DNA from: JADJPO01 sp963724535
GTDB taxonomy: Bacteria; Actinomycetota; Actinomycetes; Actinomycetales; Kineosporiaceae
Length of the DNA stretch: 64,000 nt
Reading direction: 5' to 3'
Assembly: GCA_963724535.1 (NCBI GenBank)
Contig: CAVRVD010000017.1
Location: 310,001-374,000 of the forward strand
The notes beneath the pieces are model-generated. The model saw only the letters and a list, made by a program, of their open reading frames with translations, did no database searches and had not been told where the DNA came from. Shown piece by piece: positions 38,078 through 46,787 of the stretch (position 1 is the stretch's first letter; each line of letters opens with the position of its first letter). Made by a program: the position numbers and the translations under genes.

Positions 38078-39214
38078 GCGGGCGGCCCGGTCGACTATCT
38101 GACCCGCGGCTACGGCGAGGGGGTGTTCGCCGGCGGTCTGTCGCTCTTCTACTACGCCGCGGGCGTGATCGGCATGGCCATGGTCGCCCGCGCCTTCGGC
38201 TCCTACGGCGCCACACTGGTCGGCTCCGGCCAGTCCTCGTCCCTCGAGGTGGGGATCTTCTCCGTCGCGGCAGTCGTCGGGCTCACCCTCGTCAACGTCG
38301 CCGGGGCGGCTTCTGTCGGGAGGGCAGAACTGGTCGTCGTGGCCGCCAAGCTCGGCGTGCTCGCCGTGTTCGTCGTCGGCGGCGCCTTCGGCGTGACGTC
38401 GGCGCTGTTCTCCGAAGAGCTCGCCGGCACGTCGCCGTCCTCACTGATCGGCGCCACTGGGTTCGCCTTCTTCGCCTACACGGGCTTCGGCGTCATCACC
38501 AATGCAGCCGGCGAGATGGCCGACCCGGAGCGGGACCTGCCCCGGGCCCTGACCATCGCCCTCGTCATCGTGATCGTGTTGTACGTCTGCATTTCGCTCG
38601 TCGTCTTCGGCAGCCTCTCCGTCGCGGACATCGTCACGGACAGGGACACCGCCCTCGCCGTCGCCGCCGAGCCGGTCTTCGGCCACCTCGGGTTCACGAT
38701 CATGGCGATCGCCGCGCTGCTCTCCACCGCGTCCGCCATCAACGCATCGCTCTACGGATCGACCAACATCAGCTATGTGCTCGCCACGAAGGGCGAGCTC
38801 CCGGAGCGCTTCGAGCGCCGTAGCTGGCGCCATGCCCCCGAGGGGCTCTTCATCACCGCAGCGATGGTCCTCGTCCTCGCCACCGTCCTCGACCTCTCGC
38901 AGGTCGCCTCGCTGGGAGGCTTGGCTGCACTGCTCGTCTACCTGGCGGTCGGGTGGGGGCACCTGCGCCTGCGACGTGAGACGGGCGCTCGGACCTGGCT
39001 GCTCGTCGTGGCCATCCTCGCCACCGCAGGCACGACGATCGCCTTCGTCGTGCGGATCGCCCAGGACCAGCCATTCGTCCTCGGCCTCGGGGCAGTGCTG
39101 ATCGGGGCGTCGTTCGGCGCGGAGGTGCTCATCCGCCGTCGCACCGGCCGTGTCATCCGGTCCGACCTGACGATCCCCCCTGAGGATCCGCACGGCGCCG
39201 ACCGCCGGTCTCGA
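38078..39214 (+). pseudogene. APC-family amino acid permease remnant, both ends missing
   Basis: The plus strand encodes about 375 residues of an amino acid/polyamine permease, from AGGPVDYLTRGYGEGVFAGG (the end of helix 2 in the family) through FAFFAYTGFGVITNAAGEM and STASAINASLYGS to AEVLIRRRTGRVIRSDLTI. Roughly the first 70 residues, including helix 1 and most of helix 2, are absent, and there is no start codon or ribosome site at a sensible place. No stop follows either: the frame runs antisense through aroB to 40447. It has about ten helices left and should not make a working transporter. It lies where aroQ and pepP stand in related genomes. Confidence 0.75.
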
Positions 39215-40354
39215 CTACTGCCCGGCCGCCGTGGGTCCCAGGACCGCGCCACGGGCCCGTGCCAGCAGCGCGGGGTGCGGGCCGACCAGGCGACCCGGCC
39301 TCGCCAGGTCGTCCAGGACGACGAAGCGCAGGGTGCTGCCCCGGGTCTTCTTGTCCCGCCCCATCGCGGTGAGCAGCTGATGCCAGCGTTCGTCGTCGGT
39401 CGCCGCCGGGTAGGTCGTCGGCAGCCCGAGCGCGCCGATCACCTCGCGGTGCCGGGCGGCCACCGCCTCGGGGGTGCGGCCGGCCAGTCGGCCGAGCTCG
39501 GCGGCGAAGAGCATGCCCACGGCGACCGCGTCGCCGTGCCGCCAGGTGTAGCCCTCGACCTGTTCGATGGCGTGGGCCAGGGTGTGGCCGTAGTTGAGGA
39601 TCTCCCGCAGCGAGGACTCCTTGAGGTCCTCGGTCACCACCCGGGCCTTGACCGCCACCGACCGTTCGACGAGCTCGGGCAGCACTGTTCCGGCCACCTC
39701 CAGCGCCGCCGCGGGGTCGGCCTGCACCAGGTCGAGGATCATCGGATCGGCGATGAACCCGGTCTTGACCACCTCGGCCATCCCGGCGACCAGGTCGGCG
39801 CGGGGCAGCGTGGCCAACACGTCGACGTCGCAGAGCACCCCGGTCGGCGGGTGGAACGCGCCCACCAGGTTCTTGCCCTCGGCGGTGTTGATCCCGGTCT
39901 TGCCGCCGACCGCGGCGTCGACCATGCCGAGCAGGGTGGTGGGCACCTGCACCACCCGGACGCCGCGCAGCCAGGTCGCCGCGACGAAGCCGGCGACGTC
40001 CGTCACCGCACCGCCACCGACGCCGACCACTGCGTCGGTGCGGGTGAACGAGGCCCGGCCGAGCAGCCCCCAACACTCCACGAGCACGTCGGCGGTCTTG
40101 GCGCTCTCGGCGTCCGGCAGCTCGCGGCTGTGCACCTCGAACCCCGCGCCGCGCAGGGCCTCCAGGGCCGCCGCAGTGGTGGCGCCGACGGCCGCCGCGT
40201 GCAGCACCATCACCCGACGGGCGCCGTCCACCAGCTCGGGCAGGCCCTTGCGCACGACGCCCGAGCCGCGGCCGACCACCACGTCGTAGCCCCCGCCCCC
40301 GGCCGGCTCGCCGACCTGCCCGGCACCGACCCTGATCCGGCGGAACGCCGTCAT
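39215..40354 (-). CDS. aroB: 3-dehydroquinate synthase
   Basis: 379 residues. NAD-binding GVGGGAVTDVAGFVAATWLRG and metal site region NYGHTLAHAIEQVEGYTWRHG, with VGGKTGINTAEGKN. It closes the carbocyclic ring, the second step of the shikimate pathway. The ATG overlaps the aroK stop (ATGA); a longer frame is a shadow of aroK. Its 3' end abuts the permease remnant. Confidence 0.96.
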   Translation of the reverse strand: MTAFRRIRVGAGQVGEPAGGGGYDVVVGRGSGVVRKGLPELVDGARRVMVLHAAAVGATTAAALEALRGAGFEVHSRELPDAESAKTADVLVECWGLLGRASFTRTDAVVGVGGGAVTDVAGFVAATWLRGVRVVQVPTTLLGMVDAAVGGKTGINTAEGKNLVGAFHPPTGVLCDVDVLATLPRADLVAGMAEVVKTGFIADPMILDLVQADPAAALEVAGTVLPELVERSVAVKARVVTEDLKESSLREILNYGHTLAHAIEQVEGYTWRHGDAVAVGMLFAAELGRLAGRTPEAVAARHREVIGALGLPTTYPAATDDERWHQLLTAMGRDKKTRGSTLRFVVLDDLARPGRLVGPHPALLARARGAVLGPTAAGQ

Positions 40355-40902
40355 CGTGCCTCCTGCAGGGCGGTCAGGACCCGGTCGGCCACCTCGGTCG
40401 GCGTCGCGTCGTCCGTGCACACGGTGATCTCGGCGAGGTCGCGGTAGATCGGACGGCGGTGCTCCATCATCCGCAGCCACTGGCTGCGCGGCGCACCGAT
40501 GCCGCTGGGCCGGTCGGCGTTCAGACCGAGCCGGCGCGCCGCGTCCGAGAGTGTCACGTCCAGGAACACCACCCAGGCTCCGCCGCCCGCCTGACGTCGC
40601 ACCGCCTCGGCGATCAACGGGTCCATCACCGCGCCACCACCCAGCACCAGCACACCGGGGAGGGGCTCGGCGAGCGCGGCCAGCGCCTGGTCCCGCTCGG
40701 CGTCGCGGAACGCCTCCTCACCGCGGGTGAGGAAGATCTCGGCGACCGGCGCACCAAGGGCCTGCTCGACGTCGCGGTCGGTGTCCCGCAGCTCCAGGCC
40801 CAGGCGCGCGGCGAGCGCCGCGCCCACCGTCGTGGTGCCCGCGCCGGGTGGACCGACGAGGACCAGCCGCGGTGCGCCGGCCGAAGCGTCCGGGCCGCTC
40901 AC
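40351..40902 (-). CDS. aroK: Shikimate kinase with altered P-loop
   Basis: 183 residues. Shikimate-binding and lid features are in place: DTDRDVE, RGEEAFRDAE, LGGGAVM, ADRPSG and RRPIYRDLA. The P-loop reads GPPGAGTTTVG: the invariant lysine of GxxGxGK(S/T) is threonine, encoded ACC with no frame problem nearby. The enzyme phosphorylates shikimate with ATP. Loss of the lysine would normally cripple it, so either activity is unusual, another kinase acts, or the base is a sequencing error. GTG start overlaps aroC. Confidence 0.9.
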   Translation of the reverse strand: MSGPDASAGAPRLVLVGPPGAGTTTVGAALAARLGLELRDTDRDVEQALGAPVAEIFLTRGEEAFRDAERDQALAALAEPLPGVLVLGGGAVMDPLIAEAVRRQAGGGAWVVFLDVTLSDAARRLGLNADRPSGIGAPRSQWLRMMEHRRPIYRDLAEITVCTDDATPTEVADRVLTALQEAR

Positions 40903-42098
40903 CGCTGGGGCCTGAGCAGCTCGGGCAACCCGTCCAGGTAGGCCGCCACGTTCCGGGCGGTCTCGGTCACGCTGTCCCCGCCGAACTTCTCCAGGACGGC
41001 GTCGGCGAGCACCAGCGCAACCATGGCCTGGGCGACCACCCCGGCCGCCGGGACGGCGCAGACGTCGGAGCGCTGGTTGATCGCCACCGCCGGCTCGCCG
41101 GTGACCACATCGACGGTGTCCAGCGCCCGGGGCACGGTGGAGATCGGCTTCATCGCCGCCCGAACCCGCAGCGGCTCACCGGTGGACATACCTCCCTCGG
41201 TTCCACCGCTACGACCGGTGCGGCGCCGGATGACCCCGTCGCCGTCCCGCTCGATCTCGTCGTGGGCCCGCGAGCCGCGCCGGGCCGCCGTGGCGAAGCC
41301 GTCGCCGAGCTCGACCCCCTTGATCGCCTGGATGCCCATCAGCGCCGCCGCCAGCCGGGCGTCGAGGCGGCGGTCGCCGTGTACATGCGAGCCCAGCCCC
41401 GGCGGCAGACCGTAGGCGAGCACCTCGACCACCCCGCCCAGGGTGTCGCCCTCCCTGCGGCAGGCGTCGATCTCGGCGACCATCGCCGCGCTGGTCGGCC
41501 CGTGGGCGCAGCGCACCGGGTCCTCGTCCAGCGCGCTGGTCTGCTCGGGGCGCGGCCAGGGCGCGTCGTCCGGCACCGCCACCGGGCCGATCCGGACCGT
41601 GTGCGCCACCAGGGCGATCCCGGCCGCCTGGTCGAGGAACGCCTCGGCGAGGGCGCCGATCGCGACCCGCGCCGCGGTCTCCCGCGCCGAGGCCCGCTCC
41701 AGGACCGGCCGGGCGTCGTCGAAGCCGTACTTCTGCATGCCGACCAGGTCGGCGTGCCCCGGCCGGGGACGGGTGAGCCGGAGGTTGCGGGCCTGGGCGG
41801 CGAGTGCGTCGGCGGGCACCGGGTCGGCCGACATCACGGTCTCCCACTTCGGCCACTCGCTGTTGCCGACCTGGACGGCGACGGGTCCGCCCTGGGTGAA
41901 CCCGTGTCGGATGCCGCCGATGATCCGCACCTCGTCGGCCTCGAACGCCATCCGGGCACCGCGCCCGTGGCCGAGACGTCGCCGGTGCAGGGCCCGGCGG
42001 ATCTCGTCACCGCCGACCCGGACCCCGGCCGGCAGTCCCTCCAGAACCCCGACCAGGGCCGGGCCGTGCGACTCACCAGCGGTCAACCAGCGCAGCAT
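40899..42098 (-). CDS. aroC: Chorismate synthase
   Basis: 399 residues starting MLRWLTAGESHGPALVGVLEG. FMN/substrate motifs RPGHADLVGMQKYGFDDAR, RASARETAARVAIG and GRSGGTEGGMSTGEPLRV are intact. It converts EPSP to chorismate. The ATG at 42098 matches the conserved N-terminus; the frame is open further upstream. First of aroC-aroK-aroB, 84 bases after the last pilus gene. Confidence 0.97.
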   Translation of the reverse strand: MLRWLTAGESHGPALVGVLEGLPAGVRVGGDEIRRALHRRRLGHGRGARMAFEADEVRIIGGIRHGFTQGGPVAVQVGNSEWPKWETVMSADPVPADALAAQARNLRLTRPRPGHADLVGMQKYGFDDARPVLERASARETAARVAIGALAEAFLDQAAGIALVAHTVRIGPVAVPDDAPWPRPEQTSALDEDPVRCAHGPTSAAMVAEIDACRREGDTLGGVVEVLAYGLPPGLGSHVHGDRRLDARLAAALMGIQAIKGVELGDGFATAARRGSRAHDEIERDGDGVIRRRTGRSGGTEGGMSTGEPLRVRAAMKPISTVPRALDTVDVVTGEPAVAINQRSDVCAVPAAGVVAQAMVALVLADAVLEKFGGDSVTETARNVAAYLDGLPELLRPQR

Positions 42099-42182
42099 GG
42101 CCGAAATCCTGCCACGCCAGGAGCACCGGCCCGGGCTGGAGTCACCGAGCACCCGACGACGGGGGGTGTGTGGTCGCGGTGG

Positions 42183-42929
42183 TCAGCCGAAACGCACCGA
42201 ACCTCCGGTGCAGACCGACTTCTGGTCAGCTGTGGCCGCCCCCGCCGGCTTGACCAGCACGCAGTTGCTGTCGGCGGGGTCCACACCGATCATGGTCACG
42301 CCCTGCTTCGTGCTGCCGCTGCGCATCGAGATGCTCTCGGAGTTGACGCTCACCTGGGCAGTAGTGCCGTCCCAGGTGTGCAGGAACACGTAGATCGGCT
42401 CGGCGGTGACCGTGGTGGTGGCGGTGACCGAACGGGTCACCGTGGACACCACGGGCACGCTGACCGTGGCGGTGACCTGATTGGTCACCGTCGAGGTGAC
42501 GGTCACGGCGCCACCGGCCAACCCCCCGGCGGCGACGACCCCGGCCGGCGCCGCACCTCCGGCCGTGCCGACGAACGGGTTGCGGCCGGCGACCCCGGGC
42601 GGGGCCGGTGAGACGGTGGCGCCGAGGCTCGGCGAGGCGCTGGCCGCCACCGACGGGGAGGCCGCGGACGGCGCCGGGTCGACCGCGACGTCCCCGGACC
42701 CGCCCAGCAGGACCCAGGCCACCGCACCGGCCACCAGGACGGCGGCGCCGCCGATCGCAGCGAGGTGCAGGGGCTTGACCGACCGCGGCGAGCTCGGGAC
42801 CTGCTCGGTGACCGGCGGACCGGCCTGCCCGGGCATCCCGGACGGCTCCCCCGACGCGGGCGCCGGGTCGCCGGTCGGACCGGAGGGGGCAGCCTCACTG
42901 GTCTGGCCGAAGGCGTGCAGCTGGCTCAT
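42183..42929 (-). CDS. PilP-position type IV pilus-associated membrane protein
   Basis: 248 residues, not a recognisable PilP. A disordered Pro/Gly/Ser cytoplasmic part (1-50) is followed by one membrane helix (about 55-75, LHLAAIGGAAVLVAGAVAWVLL), a long Ala/Ser/Pro linker with the string NPFVG, a Thr/Val-rich stretch and a small C-terminal domain (about 175-248) with two cysteines (NCVLVK, VCTGG) that could pair outside the cell. Its start overlaps pilO by four bases, which argues for a place in the PilMNO inner assembly complex. Function is inferred from position. Confidence 0.8.
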   Translation of the reverse strand: MSQLHAFGQTSEAAPSGPTGDPAPASGEPSGMPGQAGPPVTEQVPSSPRSVKPLHLAAIGGAAVLVAGAVAWVLLGGSGDVAVDPAPSAASPSVAASASPSLGATVSPAPPGVAGRNPFVGTAGGAAPAGVVAAGGLAGGAVTVTSTVTNQVTATVSVPVVSTVTRSVTATTTVTAEPIYVFLHTWDGTTAQVSVNSESISMRSGSTKQGVTMIGVDPADSNCVLVKPAGAATADQKSVCTGGSVRFG

Positions 42930-43708
42930 GACGTCGTGGTCCCCTCTGCCGTGGTGGCGGAGTCGCCGGGAGCGGCCGTGCCGGTCGAGCCTGCGCTCTG
43001 GCCGGCGGCGGACGGGGTGTCATCGGTCGGGGTGTCCGGCAGGGCGAACACCTTGCCGCCGATGGTCAGCGAGACCGTTCCCCCCGTGTCCGCGGTCTGC
43101 GGTGTCGTGACCTTCAGGGAGGTCACGAGGAACACCCGCGTGATCTCGGTCTGCACCGTCTTGAGGAATGCCACGGTCTCGAAGTAGTCGCCCGAGACGG
43201 TGACGGTGATCGGGATCTCCACCACCCGCAGACCGCCCGCAACCACGGCTGCCTGGGGGTCGCTCGCCGTTGCAGGGTCGGCTGCCGAGCCGGTCTCGGT
43301 GGAGGCTTCGCCGCTGGGGGCGCCATCGGAACCGGTTGCCGGGGCCGGCTGTTCGCTCGGTAGCTCAGCGGCCGCGGCCGGCGTCACCTCCTTGAGCACC
43401 ACGCCGGTCGCTGCTGCCATCTCGTCCAGGGAGCGCAGCAGCTCCGGCATGGCGGCCGAGACGGGCATCTGTGCCTGGATGGCGGCCAGCTCGGCCTTCT
43501 TCTCCGGCAGCTTGGCGAACTGCGCCTTGAGCTGGGCGACCTGCAGCTCGAGGGCGTCGTTCGACGCGGCCTGAGCCTCGCTCTGCTGTCGGATCTCGTC
43601 GGCCTGGGCCCGCCGCGGCGAGACCAGGACGAACCAGGTCGCGGCCACCACGGCGAGGCAGGTCAAGACGGCCAACGCCGTCCAGCGGGCGGTCTTGGTG
43701 GCGAGCAT
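42926..43708 (-). CDS. pilO: Type IV pilus assembly protein PilO
   Basis: 260 residues: one N-terminal membrane helix (about 10-28, ALAVLTCLAVVAATWFVLV), a coiled coil (about 35-80, QLKAQFAKLPEKKAELAAIQ), then a ferredoxin-like domain with VEIPITVTVSGDYFETVAFLKTVQ, as in PilO. The ATG at 43708 follows AAAGGG at eight bases and lies just after the pilN stop; an ATG at 43729 is possible. PilO pairs with PilN in the membrane to align the pilus machine. Acidic, Ala/Gly-rich inserts are atypical. Confidence 0.88.
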   Translation of the reverse strand: MLATKTARWTALAVLTCLAVVAATWFVLVSPRRAQADEIRQQSEAQAASNDALELQVAQLKAQFAKLPEKKAELAAIQAQMPVSAAMPELLRSLDEMAAATGVVLKEVTPAAAAELPSEQPAPATGSDGAPSGEASTETGSAADPATASDPQAAVVAGGLRVVEIPITVTVSGDYFETVAFLKTVQTEITRVFLVTSLKVTTPQTADTGGTVSLTIGGKVFALPDTPTDDTPSAAGQSAGSTGTAAPGDSATTAEGTTTS

Positions 43709-43709
43709 G

Positions 43710-44399
43710 TCAGCCGCCCTTTCGGTCATAGCGGTGGGACAGAGCGTTCTCGGTCACCCCGACGGCAGAGGCGAACTTGACCCCGGACGACGTCCCGCCG
43801 GCGGCCTCGCTGCGCACCGCCGACTGCAGCCGGGAGACATCCAGCCCGTGCACGGTCCCGACGGCGGTGAGCCAGGCCGCCACGTCGGGGATCCTGGTGG
43901 CGTCGCCGCTGATCGTCACGTCGCCGAGGTCGGCCCGGGTCAGGGCGTCCTGGGTGGCGACGGCTCCGTTCGCCGCCGACATGGACATCTCCAGGCTGGT
44001 CAGGGACACGGTGCTCGGAGTGGCGACGGCGAGCTCGTCGAGGAACCGGTACCAGAGCACGTCGGCGGCCATCGCCCGTTCCCTTGCAGCACTCACCGCG
44101 TCCACCTCGGCCAGCACTCGCGGGACCTCGGCGTACGTGGCGGCCTCCGCCTGCAGCTGACTCGTCCGGGCCTGCACGCCGGCCTGCTCGGTTCGTGCCA
44201 CCGAGACCTGGTACTGGGCCCAGGCGGTGGCGCCCAGACCGCCGAGCACGACGCAGGCGACCACAGCGGCGAGCCGGACCTGTGTCTTGCGCAGCCGTCG
44301 CCCTTCGACGATCTCGGCGGGAAGCAGGTTCACCCTGGGGACCGAAGCCCACTCCACGCGGGTCCTGATCAGGGTCGGCGCCTGGGTAGTGGTGCTCAT
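43710..44399 (-). CDS. pilN: Type IV pilus assembly protein PilN
   Basis: 229 residues. The N-terminal PilM-binding motif VNLLPAEI (23-30) precedes one membrane helix (about 42-62), a coiled coil (65-110) and a periplasm-facing ferredoxin-like domain. PilN links cytoplasmic PilM to PilO. The ATG shares one base with the pilM stop (TGATG). Confidence 0.9.
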   Translation of the reverse strand: MSTTTQAPTLIRTRVEWASVPRVNLLPAEIVEGRRLRKTQVRLAAVVACVVLGGLGATAWAQYQVSVARTEQAGVQARTSQLQAEAATYAEVPRVLAEVDAVSAARERAMAADVLWYRFLDELAVATPSTVSLTSLEMSMSAANGAVATQDALTRADLGDVTISGDATRIPDVAAWLTAVGTVHGLDVSRLQSAVRSEAAGGTSSGVKFASAVGVTENALSHRYDRKGG

Positions 44400-45448
44400 C
44401 AGATCGCTCCGAGGGCCAGGCCGACCGGAACGGCCGACAGCGGTCTGGCGAACTCCAGCTGCCCCTCGTCCAGACCGGTTCGCCCGATCCTGAGGTTGGC
44501 CAGCGGGTCACCGGGGATCACGGGGACCCGGGTCGCAGCAGCGAGCCGGTCCACGAGGCCGTCCAGCCGAGACCCGCCGCCCGAGACCAGGATCCGTTCC
44601 ACGGGAGCGCCCGGGTTGGAGGCCGAGTAGTAGTCGAGGGACCCGCGGACCTCGTCGACGAAGTCCTGAGCGGTGACCGCCACGACCCGACCGACGGCCG
44701 CCAGGTCCTCCGAGCTGCCCGCCTGTCCGGCCTGTTGCTTCATCGCCTCGGCCTGCCCGAGCGGGATGCCGAGCCGCTCGGCGATGGCATCGGTGACGTC
44801 CTGGCCGCCCATCAGCAGGATCCGGACGAACCGGGGCTGCCCGGCGCTGTAGACGACGATGTTGGTGACCCGGGCGCCGACGTCGATCAGAGCCTCGGTC
44901 TCCACCTCAGCCTGGGTCTGCTTGCCGAGGGCACGCAGCACGGCGAACGAGGTGAGGTCGACCGAGACCACCCGTAGACCGGCGTTCTCGGCACAGCGCA
45001 CGTTGGCCAGCACCGTCTCGCGAGCCGCCGCCACGAGCAGCCCGCGCAGGATGCGGCCGGACTCGCCCCCGGAGATCTCCTCCAGTGGATAGAAGTCCAG
45101 CACCGCCTGCTCGGCGTCGATGGGCAGGAAGTCCTGCACCTGGAAGGCCAGGGACCCACGTAGCTCGTCCCGCTCCATCCACGGCAGATCGATCTGCCGC
45201 ACGATGACGCGCTGGTTGGCCACACCGAGAACCACTCGCTTGTGCGAGAAGCCGGTCGCCGACCAGAGCTGACGCAGTGACTGCGTGGTGGCCTCCAGGT
45301 CGACGACCTCGCCGTCGCGGATCGCCCCTTCGGGCAGAACCACCTGGCCGAAGCGTTCGAGGGTGATCCCCCCGCGCCCGTAAGAGAGCTCGACGGCCCG
45401 GACGACGGACGTCCCGATGTCGAGCCCGATGGCGGTATTGCCGGCCAT
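44399..45448 (-). CDS. pilM: Type IV pilus assembly ATPase-like protein PilM
   Basis: 349 residues of the actin/FtsA-like fold: phosphate-1 motif GLDIGTSVVRAVEL near the N-terminus, ALIDVGARVTNIVVYSAGQP, and LVSGGGSRLDGLVDRLA. PilM is cytoplasmic and binds the PilN tail. ATG 45448 chosen because AGGGG stands five bases upstream; a GTG at 45454 is the alternative. Start of the pilM-N-O-PilP-like transcription unit. Confidence 0.93.
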   Translation of the reverse strand: MAGNTAIGLDIGTSVVRAVELSYGRGGITLERFGQVVLPEGAIRDGEVVDLEATTQSLRQLWSATGFSHKRVVLGVANQRVIVRQIDLPWMERDELRGSLAFQVQDFLPIDAEQAVLDFYPLEEISGGESGRILRGLLVAAARETVLANVRCAENAGLRVVSVDLTSFAVLRALGKQTQAEVETEALIDVGARVTNIVVYSAGQPRFVRILLMGGQDVTDAIAERLGIPLGQAEAMKQQAGQAGSSEDLAAVGRVVAVTAQDFVDEVRGSLDYYSASNPGAPVERILVSGGGSRLDGLVDRLAAATRVPVIPGDPLANLRIGRTGLDEGQLEFARPLSAVPVGLALGAI

Positions 45449-45761
45449 GGCCACCCCTTCGTCTCCATCCGTGGACCTGTAACGGCTCCCGTCACGCTGT
45501 TGCGCACTGGTGCCGCGAGAAGAGAGTCGGCGGTCGGTGATTCCCGCTTGACGACGGATGCACAGCGTCCCCCGGACGGAGGCATGGCCACCGGAGGAGC
45601 AGACCTCAGGACCTGCGCAGCCCCGTCACCGTCAGGCCGGGCCGCGACAGTTCGACGGCCTCATCGCCGGACCTCGCCATCGGTCGGACACGCTGGGACC
45701 CGCCATCGGCAGGACCTCCTCGGGGCCAGGGCGGTTGACGGGTCTGCGGGCACGCACGTCG
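45449..45761. other. Gap between pilD and pilM
   Basis: 313 bases without a credible gene. A plus-strand frame across it lacks coding character. Minus-strand CCGATGG appears twice close together (around 45657-45710) but I cannot assign it. The region probably holds the pilM promoter. Confidence 0.5.
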
Positions 45762-46601
45762 TCACAGGCCGGCGGTGACCAGATAGGCCCGCCACAGCGG
45801 CTCGCCGACCACCAGCCCCAACCAGGTTCCCGCGAGCATGTAGGGCCCGTACGGGATGGTCGCCTTGAGCCCGGCGCCGCGCAGCAGCATCAGCGTCACG
45901 CCGCCCAGCGCTCCGAGCAGGAACCCGGCGAACGCACCCACGACCAGCGCGCCGTAGCCCAACCAGGCGAGGTAGGCGCCGAGCATCGCGGACAACCGCA
46001 CGTCGCCGTAGCCCATCCCCGTCGGGTAGACCAGGTGCAAGACCCGGTACACGACCCACAGCGCGGCGCCGCCGATGAACACCCGTAGCGCCGCGTCCCC
46101 CGAGCCGGCGAGGGCCCCTGAGCCGGCGAGCAGCACCACGGCCACGGCCGTGGCCGGCGCGACGATCCAGAAGGGCAGCCGTCGGGTGTCGATGTCGATC
46201 ATCGCCAGCACGATGCTCACCGCCGCCAGGCTCAGCATGGCCAGCAACGCGATCGTGACCGGTGCCGAAGGCAGGTACCGGCCCCCCAGCGGCCAGGTCG
46301 GGTCGGCGGACCGGTTCGCCACCCAGACGGTGACCAGCCCGAACGCCGTCGCGGTCGTCGCCTCCACCACCGGGTAGCGCGCCGAGATCGGCTCACCGCA
46401 GCAGCGGGCGCGGCCACGCAGCAGCAACCAGGACAGGACCGGGATGTTGTCTCGGGCCAGGATCGGCGTCTCGCAGCGGGGACACCTGCTCGGCGGCTTC
46501 ACGAGTGACTGGCCCGCGGGGACTCTGGCGATCACGACGTTGAGGAAGGACCCGATGAGCAGTCCCGACCCGGCCGCAGCCGCCATCCACACCAGCTGCA
46601 C
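45762..46601 (-). CDS. pilD: Prepilin peptidase / N-methyltransferase PilD
   Basis: 279 residues, polytopic (about eight helices). Aspartate protease motifs AMIDIDTRRLP and GMGYGDVRL are present. N-terminal GSFLNVVIARVPAG and zinc-lobe CPRCETPILARDNIPVLSWL are standard, but the second cysteine pair reads RARCCGEPI instead of CxxCG. It cleaves the leader of PilA, PilE and the minor pilins and methylates the new N-terminus at the membrane. Confidence 0.94.
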   Translation of the reverse strand: MQLVWMAAAAGSGLLIGSFLNVVIARVPAGQSLVKPPSRCPRCETPILARDNIPVLSWLLLRGRARCCGEPISARYPVVEATTATAFGLVTVWVANRSADPTWPLGGRYLPSAPVTIALLAMLSLAAVSIVLAMIDIDTRRLPFWIVAPATAVAVVLLAGSGALAGSGDAALRVFIGGAALWVVYRVLHLVYPTGMGYGDVRLSAMLGAYLAWLGYGALVVGAFAGFLLGALGGVTLMLLRGAGLKATIPYGPYMLAGTWLGLVVGEPLWRAYLVTAGL

Positions 46602-46787
46602 GCCGGCCCCGCCCCTTCGCTCCTGGCCGGCCCTCCTGGTCGGCCGATTCCGGTCCTGGTCGCTGTCACACGTCTCTGGCGCGCCCGGTCGCCGCCCGGT
46701 CGCCTCGGCGCGGTCCCTGGGCTGCGCGCCGGTCCGCGCAGACGGTACCGCGGACCCGGGGCAGCTCGGTCTGCTGGGCCCCGTGCC

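Noticed and set aside
37748..40447. 899-residue plus-strand frame
   Set aside because: It joins antisense of efp, the permease remnant and antisense of aroB. Only about 38078-39214 has coding character of its own.
45500..45778. 92-residue plus-strand frame between pilD and pilM
   Set aside because: No ribosome site, no recognisable motif, and Arg/Gly/Thr composition of noise.
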